Source: Odontesthes bonariensis (Eukaryota > Chordata > Actinopteri > Atheriniformes > Atherinopsidae). From it: a DNA stretch of 64,000 nucleotides. The stretch lies in assembly GCF_027942865.1 (NCBI RefSeq), contig NC_134510.1:41042946-41106945 (forward strand), in the 5' to 3' direction. The notes beneath the pieces are model-generated. The model searched no databases. It was not told the origin of the DNA and was given only the letters and a program-made list of their open reading frames with translations. This document shows, one piece after another, positions 47,410 to 59,892 of the stretch (positions within the stretch are counted from its first letter, which is position 1; each line of letters opens with the position of its first letter). Position numbers and translations under genes: made by a program.

Positions 47410-48335
47410 CATCTGAGCGGGAACTCTGAGGGGGAACTCTGAGCGGGAACTCTGAGGGGGAACTCTGAGGGGGAACTCTGAGGGGGAACTCAGAGGGGGA
47501 ACTCTGAGGGGGAACTCAGAGGGGGAACTCTGAGGGGGAACTCTGAGGGGGAACTCTGAGGGGGAACTCAGAGGGGGAACTCTGAGGGGGAACTCTGAGC
47601 GGGAACTCAGAGGGGGAACTCTGAGGGGGAACTCTGAGGGGGAACTCTGAGCGGGAACTCTGAGGGGGAACTCAGAGGGGGAACTCAGAGGGGGAACTCT
47701 GAGGGGGAACTCTGAGCGGGAACTCAGAGCGGGAACTCAGAGGGGGAACTCTGAGGGGGAACTCTGAGCGGGAACTCTGAGCGGGAACTCTGAGGGGGAA
47801 CTCTGAGGGGGAACTCTGAGCGGGAACTCAGAGGGGGAACTCTGAGGGGGAACTCTGAGCGGGAACTCTGAGCGGGAACTCTGAGGGGGAACTCTGAGGG
47901 GGAACTCTGAGCGGGAACTCAGAGGGGGAACTCTGAGGGGGAACTCTGAGGGGGAACTCAGAGGGGGAACTCTGAGGGGGAACTCTGAGCGGGAACTCTG
48001 AGCGGGAACTCTGAGGGGGAACTCTGAGGGGGAACTCTGAGGGGGAACTCTGAGGGGGAACTCTGAGCGGGAACTCAGAGGGGGAACTCTGAGGGGGAAC
48101 TCTGAGCGGGAACTCAGAGGGGGGACTCTGAGGGGGAACTCTGAGGGGGAACTCTGAGGGGGAACTCTGAGCGGGAACTCTGAGCGGGAACTCTGAGGGG
48201 GAACTCTGAGCGGGAACTCAGAGCGGGAACTCTGAGGGGGAACTCTGAGGGGGAACTCTGAGCGGGAACTCTGAGGGGGAACTCTGAGCGGGAACTCTGA
48301 GGGGGAACTCTGAGGGGGAACTCTGAGCGGGAACT
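47410..48335. repeat. 15-bp minisatellite, about 60 copies
   Basis: Units GGGGGAACTCTGAGC / GGGGGAACTCTGAGG / GGGGGAACTCAGAGG with very regular length. Confidence 0.96.
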
Positions 48336-48539
48336 CTTGTTGTGTATTTTAAAGCAGGACAAAGCACTCAGACGCGGCCGGTCCGTCTGCACATGCATGA
48401 AGCTCCGCCTCCTGACAGCAGATCGTGGTCGGCTCCTCTGGGCCGGCGCTCCACCTTCAGCCCGCCCGCTGCTGCCGGACGGCGTTCGGGATCTGTGATG
48501 GAGGCGAGCGGCGGCTGGTTGAGCGTCCCCCCCACATCC

Positions 48540-48612
48540 ACCAGGAGGCGGCGGGAGGTGGAGGACAGCGGGGGGAGGCGGCGGGAGGTGGAGGACAGCG
48601 GGGGGAGGCGGC
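48540..48612. repeat. 30-bp GC-rich tandem repeat, 2-3 copies
   Basis: Copies of GGCGGGAGGTGGAGGACAGC plus GGGGGGAGGC, just downstream of the DENND4 stop codon, in its 3' UTR. Confidence 0.85.
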
Positions 48613-48642
48613 GGGGGTCCTCCCAGAGGGTCCCGGGCCCCC

Positions 48643-51600
48643 TCAGCACTCCAGAGGCGGGTGGAAGCTGCGCCTGCAGTCCACAGCTTTGGGGCTGGGC
48701 GGCTGCGCCCGCCTCCTGCGCAGCTCCTCGCGCCCCAGAGCGCCGCTGAGCCGCGAGTACGCCGCCTTGTACTTCTTATCGAAGGCCGCTGCAGGAGGAG
48801 AAACCAGAGAGGATCAGCAGGTCAGTTTGTGTCGGTGTTACGGTGAGTTACAGCGCAGAGCGTCCCCCGGACACGTGGAGCCTCAGCACGGCTCAGGACA
48901 CCTTAAAGGGACAGTTCTCCTCCTTAAAGGGACAGTTCGCCTCTTTAAAGGGACAGTTCGCCTCCTTAAAGGGACAGTTCGCCTCTTTAAAGGGACAGTT
49001 CTCTTTAAAGGGACAGTTCTCCTCTTTAAAGGGACAGTTCTCCTCTTTAAAGGGACAGTTCGCCTCTTTAAAGGGACAGTTCTCCTCTTTAAAGGGACAG
49101 TTCTCCTCTTTAAAGGGACAGTTCTCCTCTTTAAAGGGACAGTTCTCTTTAAAGGGACAGTTCTCCTCTTTAAAGGGACAGTTCTCTTTAAAGGGACAGT
49201 TCTCCTCTTTAAAGGGACAGTTCTCCTCTTTAAAGGGACAGTTCGTCTCTTTAAAGGGACAGTTCTCCTCTTTAAAGGGACAGTTCTCCTCTTTAAAGGG
49301 ACAGTTCGCCTCTTTAAAGGGACAGTTCGCCTCTTTAAAGGGACAGTTCTCCTCTTTAAAGGGACAGTTCTCCTCTTTAAAGGGACAGTTCTCCTCTTTA
49401 AAGGGACAGTTCTCTTTAAAGGGACAGTTCTCCTCTTTAAAGGGACAGTTCACCTCTTTAAAGGGACAGTTCTCCTCTTTAAAGGGACAGTTCTCCTCTT
49501 TAAAGGGACAGTTCGCCTCTTTAAAGGGACAGTTCTCCTCTTTAAAGGGGCAGTTCGCCTCTTTAAAGGGACAGTTCTCCTCTTTAAAGGGACAGTTCTC
49601 CTCTTTAAAGGGACAGTTCGCCTCATTAAAGGGACAGTTCGCCTCTTTAAAGGGACAGTTCGCCTCTTTAAAGGGACAGTTCTCCTCTTTAAAGGGATAG
49701 TTCACCTCTTTAAAGGGACAGTTCGTCTCTTTAAAGGGACAGTTCTCCTCTTTAAAGGGGCAGTTCGCCTCTTTAAAGGGACAGTTCTCCTCTTTAAAGG
49801 GATAGTTCTCCTCTTTAAAGGGACAGTTCTCCTCTTTAAAGGGACAGTTCTCCTCTTTAAAGGGACAGTTCGCCTCTTTAAAGGGACAGTTCTCCTCTCT
49901 CCTCTTTCCTTTCCTTTCTTTTTGTTTTCTTCTGTTTACCTGCTGTGCAGACCGTGCAGACTTTTTCCTGTTGAGCCATTTTGCTCAACAGGAAAGGAAA
50001 GAGAAGGAACCAAAAGGAAAGGTCTGACTTTTTCCTGGAGAACCATTTTGTGATGCAAATGTATTACTCTGTTGAACGCATATTGTTCTGAGAAGCAAAA
50101 CGCTTTATTTTTTAAACCCCAGCCAACTAGCCGGACTACCTTCATCAACACCAAAACGAGGCTGGAACTCTGCTCACAGGACGCAGCAGGGGGGAAGAAG
50201 ATGTTCAGAAATTATGCTGCTGATATGGGATGTTACACAGCTTCATGTCAGAAGAGGCGAACTGTCCCTTTAAAGAGGCGAACTGTCCCTTTAAAGAGGC
50301 GAACTGTCCCTTTAAAGAGGAGAACTCTCCCTTTAAAGAGGAGAACTGTCCCTTTAAAGAGGAGAACTGTCCCTTTAAAGAGGAGAACTGTCCCTTTAAA
50401 GAGGCGAACTGTCCCTTTAAAGAGGAGAACTGTCCCTTTAAGAAGCAGCTCCACATGTCAGACGGGTCCTAAATGTCCCGTTATGGGTCAGTCTGTCTGC
50501 TGATGGCACGTTTCCAAACGTCAGCCCCTCCCACCGAAATAAATGCAAAAATATAGAAATAACTTTTTATAATGATGATCGTTTCTAAAATGGAGTAAAA
50601 TACGTATTTATGCAACACAACTGTAAAGAATGTGAGATTTAAACTGGTTTTAATGTTTAGAATTGAAGCAGAAAAATGAATTCCTTCCAATCTGAACACA
50701 TTTCTGTGTTTATTCGGCCTCTTTGTGCACATCTGTGTGCACATCTGTGTGCACATCTGTGTGAAGGTTTCGGCTCGGGCGGCGGTCTCACCAACATGAT
50801 CTTTGCCCATCGCTGCCAGGGTGAGGAAGAGGAACTCTCTGTACAGACTCCTGTCGGGTTAAACAGAACATCATCAGGAAGCTCAGCACAGCGACCTTAC
50901 AGCTGCAGATGTGTGAGTGTGAGCCCACCTCTGGATCCGGGGGGCTCCCGGCTGCTTGGCCAGCGCTTCCAGGAACAGGGTGACGGCTTTGTGCACCTCG
51001 TTCATGCCCACCCAGCGCAGCACCTCCTCCAGGAAGGCCAGCGTGAACGGGTGGTTGTGCCTCCGCCAGCTGTAGCTCCTCATGGGGACGCCGCCTGGCA
51101 CCAAACACAGTCACATGGGTTAAAACGGGCCTGAGGGCGGCGGGCACTGTGTGTGTGTTTGACTTACTGTGGATCCTCCACAGCACGTAGAGGGGGGGCC
51201 ACTGGTCTGTGTCGGGGGTCAGGGTGTCCCAGAGGAGCCGGACCCTCACTGCAGAGCTCTCCGACAGGGAAACCTGCAGGAAGACAGGCTGAGGGTCAGC
51301 TGCTGTCACATGACCTCAGACTGCTGTCACATGACTGTCACATGACCCAAGCTGCTGTCACCTTACTGTCACATGACCTCAAACTGCTGTCACATGACTG
51401 TCACATGACCTCAAACTGCTGTCACATGACTGTCACATGACCTCAAACTGCTGTCACATGACTCAGACTGCTGTCACCTTACTGTCACATGACCCAAACT
51501 GCTGTCACATGACTGTCACATGACCCAAACTGCTGTCACCTTACTGTCACATGACCCAAACTGCTGTAACATGACTGTCACATGACCTCAAACTGCTGTC

Positions 51601-54600
51601 ACATGACTCAGACTGCTGTCACCTTACTGTCACATGACCCAAACTGCTGTCACATGACTGTCACATGACCCAAACTGCTGTCACATGACTGTCACATGAC
51701 CCAAACTGCTGTCACCTTACTGTCACATGACCTCAAACTGCTGTCACATGACTGTCACATGACCTCAAACTGCTGTCACATGACTCAGACTGCTGTCACC
51801 TTACTGTCACATGACCCAAACTGCTGTCACATGACTGTCACATGACCCAAACTGCTGTCACCTTACTGTCACATGACCCAAACTGCTGTCACATGACTGT
51901 CACATGACCTCAAACTGCTGTCACATGACTGTCACATGACCTCAAACTGCTGTCACATTACTGTCACATGACCGTCACATGACCCAGACTGCTGTCACAT
52001 GACCCAAACTGCTGTCACATGACTGTCACATGACCTCAAACTGCTGTCACATTACTGTCACATGACCGTCACATGACCCAGACTGCTGTCACATGACCCA
52101 AACTGCTGTCATATGACTGTCACATGACTCAAGCTGCTGTCACATGACTGTCACATGACTCAAGCTGCTGTCACATGACTCGGATTGCTGTCACATGACC
52201 CAAACTGCTGTCACATGGCTGTCACATGACTGTCAGATGACTCAAGCTGCTGTCAGATGGCTGTCACATGACTCAGACTGCTGTCACTTGACTCTAACTG
52301 CTGTCAGATGACTGTCAGATGACTGTCAGATGACTGTCAGATGACTGTCAGATGACTCAAGCTGCTGTCACTTGACTCTAACTGCTGTCACATGATTGTC
52401 ACATGACTCAGACTGCTGTCACTTGACTGTCAGATGACTGTCACATGACCTCACGCTGCTGTCACATGACTCAAACTGCTTCATCTGGTGTAATCTCATT
52501 TATCAGGGAAACGCAATTTAAATCATCATCACAGCACCAACGATGGACCCACAGCTGGATCTTGTTCCCGTGCAGCAGCAGCAGCGTACCTGTGTGAACT
52601 GGCTGACCAGCGGCGAGCCCCGGACCAACTGCAGCAGGTTGCTAGGCAACCCGAGCCGCTGGAAGTACCACACCAGGTTCCAGAAGATGATGGAGTGGCT
52701 GTCCAAGAACTGCGGCTGGGCCAGCACCGCCTCGCCCTCGTTCTCCAGCAGACTCTCCAGCTCCTTCCTCAGAACCAGGGGGCTCAGGTACGCCACCGTC
52801 ACCTGAGGCGCCCCGCCCGCCGACGAGCCCTGGGGGAGGGGGCGGAGTCTGTCAGCGAGGCGGGAAACATGGGGGGAAGACGTGTGAGAGGTGTGAAACG
52901 TTACCGTGGTGGTCCTGCTGGTCTCGGAGTAGCTGCTGGTCTCGGAGCTGGAGTCCTCGCTCAGCCCGTTGCACTGGTGCCGCAGGGACGCCTCCTGGGC
53001 GCTGGGGGGCCTCACGGCGCTCTCCACCTCGTCCTCCAGGTTCCAGTTGCAGCGTTCCGCACTGAGGACACACGAGAGGGAGCATGAAGCCTCTACACGT
53101 CTGTCCAACTGAAGGAAGACGGCGTCACGAGAGAGAGAAGCCCGGCTTAACATCAGGAGCGTGAGGAGGGCGCGGCTGAGTGTGTCCAGAGGTGTGTGCG
53201 GCGCCCTGACTGTTTTAAACACGAGGACGCTCTGCTGAGGCGCCTCTTTAACCACGTCTGAATAGTTCCAATTGGTGTGAATTGGACTCTAATTGGTGTG
53301 AATTGGACTCTAATTGGTGTGAATTGGACTCTGTTTGGTGTGAATTGAACTAATTGGTGTGAATTGGACTCTGTTTGGTGTGAATTGAACTCTGTTTGGT
53401 GTGAATTGGACTAATTGGTGTGAATTGGACTCTAATTGGTGTGAATTGGAACCAATTGGTGTGAATTGGACTCTAATTGGTGTGAATTGGACTAATTGGT
53501 GTGAATTGGACTCTGTTTGGTGTGAATTGGACTCTGATTGGTGTGAATTGGACTCTGATTGGTGTGAATTGGACTAATTGGTGTGAATTGGACTCTAATT
53601 GGTGTGAATTGGACTAATTGGTGTGAATTGGACTCTGTTTGGTGTGAATTGAACTCTAATTGGTGTGAATTGGACTAATTGGTGTGAATTGGACTCTGTT
53701 TGGTGTGAATTGGACTCTAATTGGTGTGAATTGGACTAATTGGTGTGAATTGGACTCTGTTTGGTGTGAATTGGACTCTGTTTGGTGTGAATTGGACTCT
53801 AATTGGTGTGAATTGGAACTAATTGGTGTGAATTGGACTCTAATTGGTGTGAATTGGACTAATTGGTGTGAATTGGACTCTGTTTGGTGTGAATTGGACT
53901 CTGTTTGGTGTGAATTGGACTCTGATTGGTGTGAATTGGACTCTGATTGGTGTGAATTGGACTAATTGGTGTGAATTGGACTCTGTTTGGTGTGAATTGG
54001 ACTCTGTTTGGTGTGAATTGGACTCTGATTGGTGTGAATTGGAACTAATTGGTGTGAATTGGACTCTAATTGGTGTGAATTGGACTCTAATTGGTGTGAA
54101 TTGGAACTAATTGGTGTGAATTGGACTCTAATTGGTGTGAATTGGACTAATTGGTGTGAATTGGACTCTAATTGGTGTGAATTGGACTCTGTTTGGTGTG
54201 AATTGGACTCTGATTGGTGTGAATTGGTGTGAATTGGACTGTATCTTTAAAGTGCCTTTAGATGACATTTGTTGTGATTTCTAAATAAAACTGAATAGAA
54301 ATGACTGATCACATACATGATCTTGAGTGCTGACTGTTTTAAACACGAGGACGCTCTGCTGCGGCGCCTCTTTAACCAGGTCCGAATTGTTCAGGTTAGA
54401 ATATTACTCGTGCACTGGAAAAAAATCTAAATCTTACCAAGTATATTTTTCTCATTGAGACACAACTGCCTAACAAGCACCATTTCAGCCAGATATAGGG
54501 ACTTGTTTTAATACAATACATCTGGAATATCTTGTTAAATGAAAAAGTCTTGAAAACAAATTGTTTTGAGTCATATTTCACATGAAACAAGCTTTTTTTT

Positions 54601-57600
54601 TTATATTTGAAGAGGTTTTTAAGCTAATTTCAAGATCCCTTTTAACTCAAAGGTCCTAAATATCACATTTTATTTCAAGAAATCTTGACAAGCCGATTTT
54701 CACTAGTTCCATTGGCAGATTTTTTTGCTTATTTCAAGCAAAAACGTCTTTTATTTGTTGTTTTTTTTTACTTATTTTTTTTTATTAATCTTTTTGGCAG
54801 ACAGATAAACATACAAATCAGTGAAATCAAGAAAATTATAGATGCACACCAGTTTTCTGTCCCTTTTGAATATATCATTAACTCACAATCCAAACTACAG
54901 AGCAAACAAACAACAACAAAAAAAACAACAACAAAGTGCCTACATTATACCATATATCAAACCTTGATCTCTGAACAAATCAAATCGGAAAAGGAGTATC
55001 ACATTTATCACATATATCACATTTATCTAGTCATGTCTTCTATATAATTCAAAAATACCTCCCAAACCTGATTGAACAGATCTTCTCTCCCTCTAACACT
55101 GAAGGTTACCCTCTCATATGAGGCCATTTTTGTCGTCAGCTCTGTCCATTCCCTAAAACAGCAGATGTTAGCTGACTTCCAATGCCTCAGTATTATCCTA
55201 CATCCAGTTAAGGTTGCTAATCGTAGCCAAAGCCTTCCAGATAGACTGATGTTCTCTGGTAACACACCCAAAATACATAAGGCAGGAGATTTAGACAAGT
55301 TAAATTGAAGATATTGATAATTCCACCCCAAAGCTGATCATTTTTGTCACAGCCATAGAGCATGTGAACTAAGGTGCCCACTTCTTTCTGGCATTTCCAG
55401 CAGGAGTCCCTATCCGTTCATTTCAGTTTGACTAATTTACTGGGGGTCCAATATTTTCTATTAAAGGGATGGTTCGGAGTAGATTCACCCTGGGGTCATT
55501 TGAACCGTGACATCCAGCCAAGTAGCCCACCCGCAGTTTTTCCGATATTGGCTGAACATCAGCTGATCTACTACTGTAGACAACAAAGCAAGGCTGCTCA
55601 ATTTCTCCATTGATAAAATAAATTCACAACTCTACAACATAAAAATTCATAAAAAAATCATGTAGAATATAGCATATACTTTGTTGTCTACAGTAGTAGA
55701 TCAACCCTCATCTTACTTTGAAGCTCCCAGAAGTGACGTCGACGCAGCTTTAGCAGCAGAGAAGCTATCAGGCTTGTGTTGATAATAATAAACTCCTGGA
55801 CTATGTACAAACTTTCAAATGCATCGTTTTGTGAGTACAGACCATATTTGTACTACTGTAGAAGTTTGGTGTCATGGCATGTGATTTTAGTGTGGTAATT
55901 TTGGAGATACTGCCAGGGTCCATTAGTGCTTGTACGAAGCTATTCGGGATAACTCAGTAACTCAGCTGATGTTCAGCCAATATCGAAAAAACTGCGGGTG
56001 GGCTACTTGGCTGGATATCACGGTTCAAATGACCCCAGGGTGAATCTACTCCGGAGTATCACTTTAAGTATTTTGTATTGAATCATCTGCGCCTGTGTTT
56101 CCCTTGAACAGATATACAAAGAGGCAACAAGCTTCTCCCAATCCTCCTCTAAAACTGGAGTATCTAAATCCTTCTCCCAGCACTTTCTCAACCCCTTGGA
56201 GGGGCATTTTTTCCAGTGTGGAGTTAACTCGTGTTTGAAGGATCCATCAGGTTTGACCTTTTGTTTTATCGGACATAGAGCTCACGTTTTAATGAGAGTA
56301 AAGACACAGATTCAGCCCGCCGGGTGGGACTCGGTACCTGCTGACGGGTCCCAGGTCGCAGATCTCGGCGCTCAGGAAGGGGACGAAGGAGGCGGAGCAG
56401 AACGGGCAGGACGAGTTCAGGTTGGAGTCGTCTGAGGTCCAGCCGGCCATGATCTCCTCATCATAGACGAAGTAGTTACAGCTGCGGCACAGCGAGCAGC
56501 TGGACATCAGCACCTGGACGCACACACCGGAGGACCATCAATAGTCTCAGAAGCTCAATCAAATGGGTGGAACCTGACATGGTCTGCCATACTTTTTATT
56601 TGTGTTCACTTTGACCCTAAGAAGCAATAATCAGAGGGTCTGCTCTGCCGGAAACATCGCGGAAAAAAAATTGTGGCCATTTCAGTGTATGTACCCTTCA
56701 TTTTTTGACAGAAAATGTTGGAAAATGACAATTTTCCACCAATCCTCAGTGGGTTCGGTCAATAAATGCATTCCAGATGCACGGAACACATGTGGAGACA
56801 ACATCCAATGAAATTATAACTCTTCAAATACATTTCTACATGACTTTGGCTCAATTTAATGCAAAGAAATCGGGCGTTTTTTTCACTTTTTTCCAATATT
56901 TTTCATCTTTACTTCATTGGCAATCAATTATTCCCCCAAATTATGACATCAGTCAACATGCCATTCTGTTCACCCAACAGTAAACTCATTCCACAGAAAA
57001 AAATGTGAAAAATTCAACCAAAATCATTGGATCTGTGAGGATTTCCCTGCTGGGCCTCGTTGGCGATCAACAGGCTCAGAACCTCAATAGAATATTAGCG
57101 TATTCTCAAAATTTCGTCAGACATTCTGGATATTTTAGCATCGTGGCACACTTACACATGATCTTAGTCATTTGAATGAGTTTGAAACAACCAACAGACT
57201 TCGAAGCTACTCACTCAGAACCGCTCTAACCAGCGAACCGCTTACCTCCATGCCCACCCCCTCCTGACTGGCGTCCCAGGACCTGCGCAGAGGATACGAT
57301 GGAGCGGGCGTGTCCGTCAGGTCGAGGTCACTTCCTACAGACAGCGAGCTCTGAGGAGGACCACACAGATTATTCAGGAACATCCCGTCAAAACGTGAAA
57401 CAAATGATCAACTGTCGTCTTACAGGCTGAAAACTGCAGCTGATCAATAAAAAAAGACAAAAAAGTATCAATTTATTCATTAAAATATATGAATCTCAGA
57501 CAGAAACTGATGCTGAATATAAATATTAGCAATAAAAGTCAAACTGTAAAGAATCAAGCATGTCTTAAAGACATGAAGAACTTTCTGCTTCTAAACTCAA

Positions 57601-58466
57601 ACTGAAGTCGTTATCTTTGGACCTGAAACTGTCTGGTTCTATCGTTACTCTGGATGGTGTTTCCTCGGCTTCTGCTCCTACAGTGAGGAACCTCTGAGTT
57701 ATTTCTGACCAGGATCTGTCCTCTGAGCCACATATGAAACAGGTTTCTGGGACTGCCTTCTTTCACCTTCGTAGTATTGTTAAAATCAGGAACATCTTGT
57801 CTCAGAGTGATGCAGAAAAACTGCTCCATGCATCTGTTACTTCAGGGTTGGACTGCTGTAATTCTTTACCGATCTTTTTTTTTGTTTGGACTCTTTAAAG
57901 TGCCTTTAGTTGTTGTTTTGTTTGTTTGTTTTGTTTATTTTGTTAAACGGTGTCATACACCAAAAAGGTGCCCAGCCCGCAACCCACACCATAAGTAATA
58001 AGAAGCAACAGTCCAAAGAACATCTCCATCATGGCTAATCCAACATGTACGGGTCAGTAGGCAACAACCCCACTCAGACATAACGTTGGTGAGCTTCCAA
58101 CACATATTGGGCTAAATAAAACACTTTGATGTAAGTCTGCACTCATCGGACATAGAAAATAAATCATGACATTCCAAGGTCAATTCAAGGAAGAGCTTCA
58201 GTCTAACTTCATGGTAAAAAGGAGAGTAAAACAGAAAATGCATCTCATTAACCCTAACCCTATGTTACCCTAACCCTTTGTTACCCTAACCCTTTGTTAC
58301 CCTAACCCTAACCCTTTGTTACCCTAACCCTTTGTTACCCTAACCCACACAGGGGGCACTTTCTGTTCTCTGGGCCAGAGGCCAGAGACCAGAGACCAGA
58401 GAACAGAGGCCAGAGGCCAGAGGCCAGAGAACAGAGGCCAGAGGCCAGAGAACAGAGGCCAGAGAA

Positions 58467-58499
<33 letters not shown>

Positions 58500-58606
58500 A
58501 ACAGAGGCCAGAGGCCAGAGAACAGAGGCCAGAGGCCAGAGAACAGAGGCCAGAGGCCAGAGAACAGAGGCCAGAGGCCAGAGAACAGAGGCCAGAGGCC
58601 AGAGAA

Positions 58607-58639
<33 letters not shown>

Positions 58640-58662
58640 AACAGAGGCCAGAGGCCAGAGAA

Positions 58663-58695
<33 letters not shown>

Positions 58696-58697
58696 AA

Positions 58698-58730
<33 letters not shown>

Positions 58731-59348
58731 AACAGAGGCCAGAGGCCAGAGAACAGAGGCCAGAGGCCAGAGGCCAGAGAACAGAGGCCAGAGGCCAGAG
58801 AACAGAGAACAGAGGCCAGAGAACAGAGAACAGAGGCCAGAGGCCAGAGAACAGAGGCCAGAGGCCAGAGAACAGAGGCCAGAGGCCAGAGAACAGAGGC
58901 CAGAGGCCAGAGAACAGAGGCCAGAGAACAGAGGCCAGAGGCCAGAGAACAGAGGCCAGAGAACAGAGGCCAGAGAACAGAGGCCAGAGAACAGAGGCCA
59001 GAGGCCAGAGAACAGAGGCCAGAGAACAGAGGCCAGAGGCCAGAGAACAGAGGCCAGAGGCCAGAGAACAGAGGCCAGAGAACAGAGGCCAGAGGCCAGA
59101 GAACAGAGGCCAGAGAACAGAGGCCAGAGGCCAGAGGCCAGAGAACAGAGGCCAGAGAACAGAGGCCAGAGAACAGAGGCCAGAGGCCAGAGAACAGAGG
59201 CCAGAGAACAGAGGCCAGAGAACAGAGGCCAGAGAACAGAGGCCAGAGGCCAGAGAACAGAGGCCAGAGAACAGAGGCCAGAGGCCAGAGGCCAGAGAAC
59301 AGAGGCCAGAGAACAGAGGCCAGAGGCCAGAGAACAGAGGCCAGAGAA

Positions 59349-59381
<33 letters not shown>

Positions 59382-59677
59382 AACAGAGGCCAGAGAACAG
59401 AGGCCAGAGGCCAGAGAACAGAGGCCAGAGGCCAGAGAACAGAGGCCAGAGAACAGAGGCCAGAGGCCAGAGAACAGAGGCCAGAGAACAGAGGCCAGAG
59501 AACAGAGGCCAGAGAACAGAGGCCAGAGAACAGAGGCCAGAGGCCAGAGAACAGAGGCCAGAGGCCAGAGAACAGAGGCCAGAGAACAGAGGCCAGAGGC
59601 CAGAGAACAGAGGCCAGAGGCCAGAGAACAGAGGCCAGAGAACAGAGGCCAGAGGCCAGAGAACAGAGGCCAGAGAA

Positions 59678-59710
<33 letters not shown>

Positions 59711-59859
59711 AACAGAGGCCAGAGAACAGAGGCCAGAGGCCAGAGAACAGAGGCCAGAGGCCAGAGAACAGAGGCCAGAGAACAGAGGCCAGAGGCCAGA
59801 GAACAGAGGCCAGAGGCCAGAGAACAGAGGCCAGAGGCCAGAGAACAGAGGCCAGAGAA

Positions 59860-59892
<33 letters not shown>

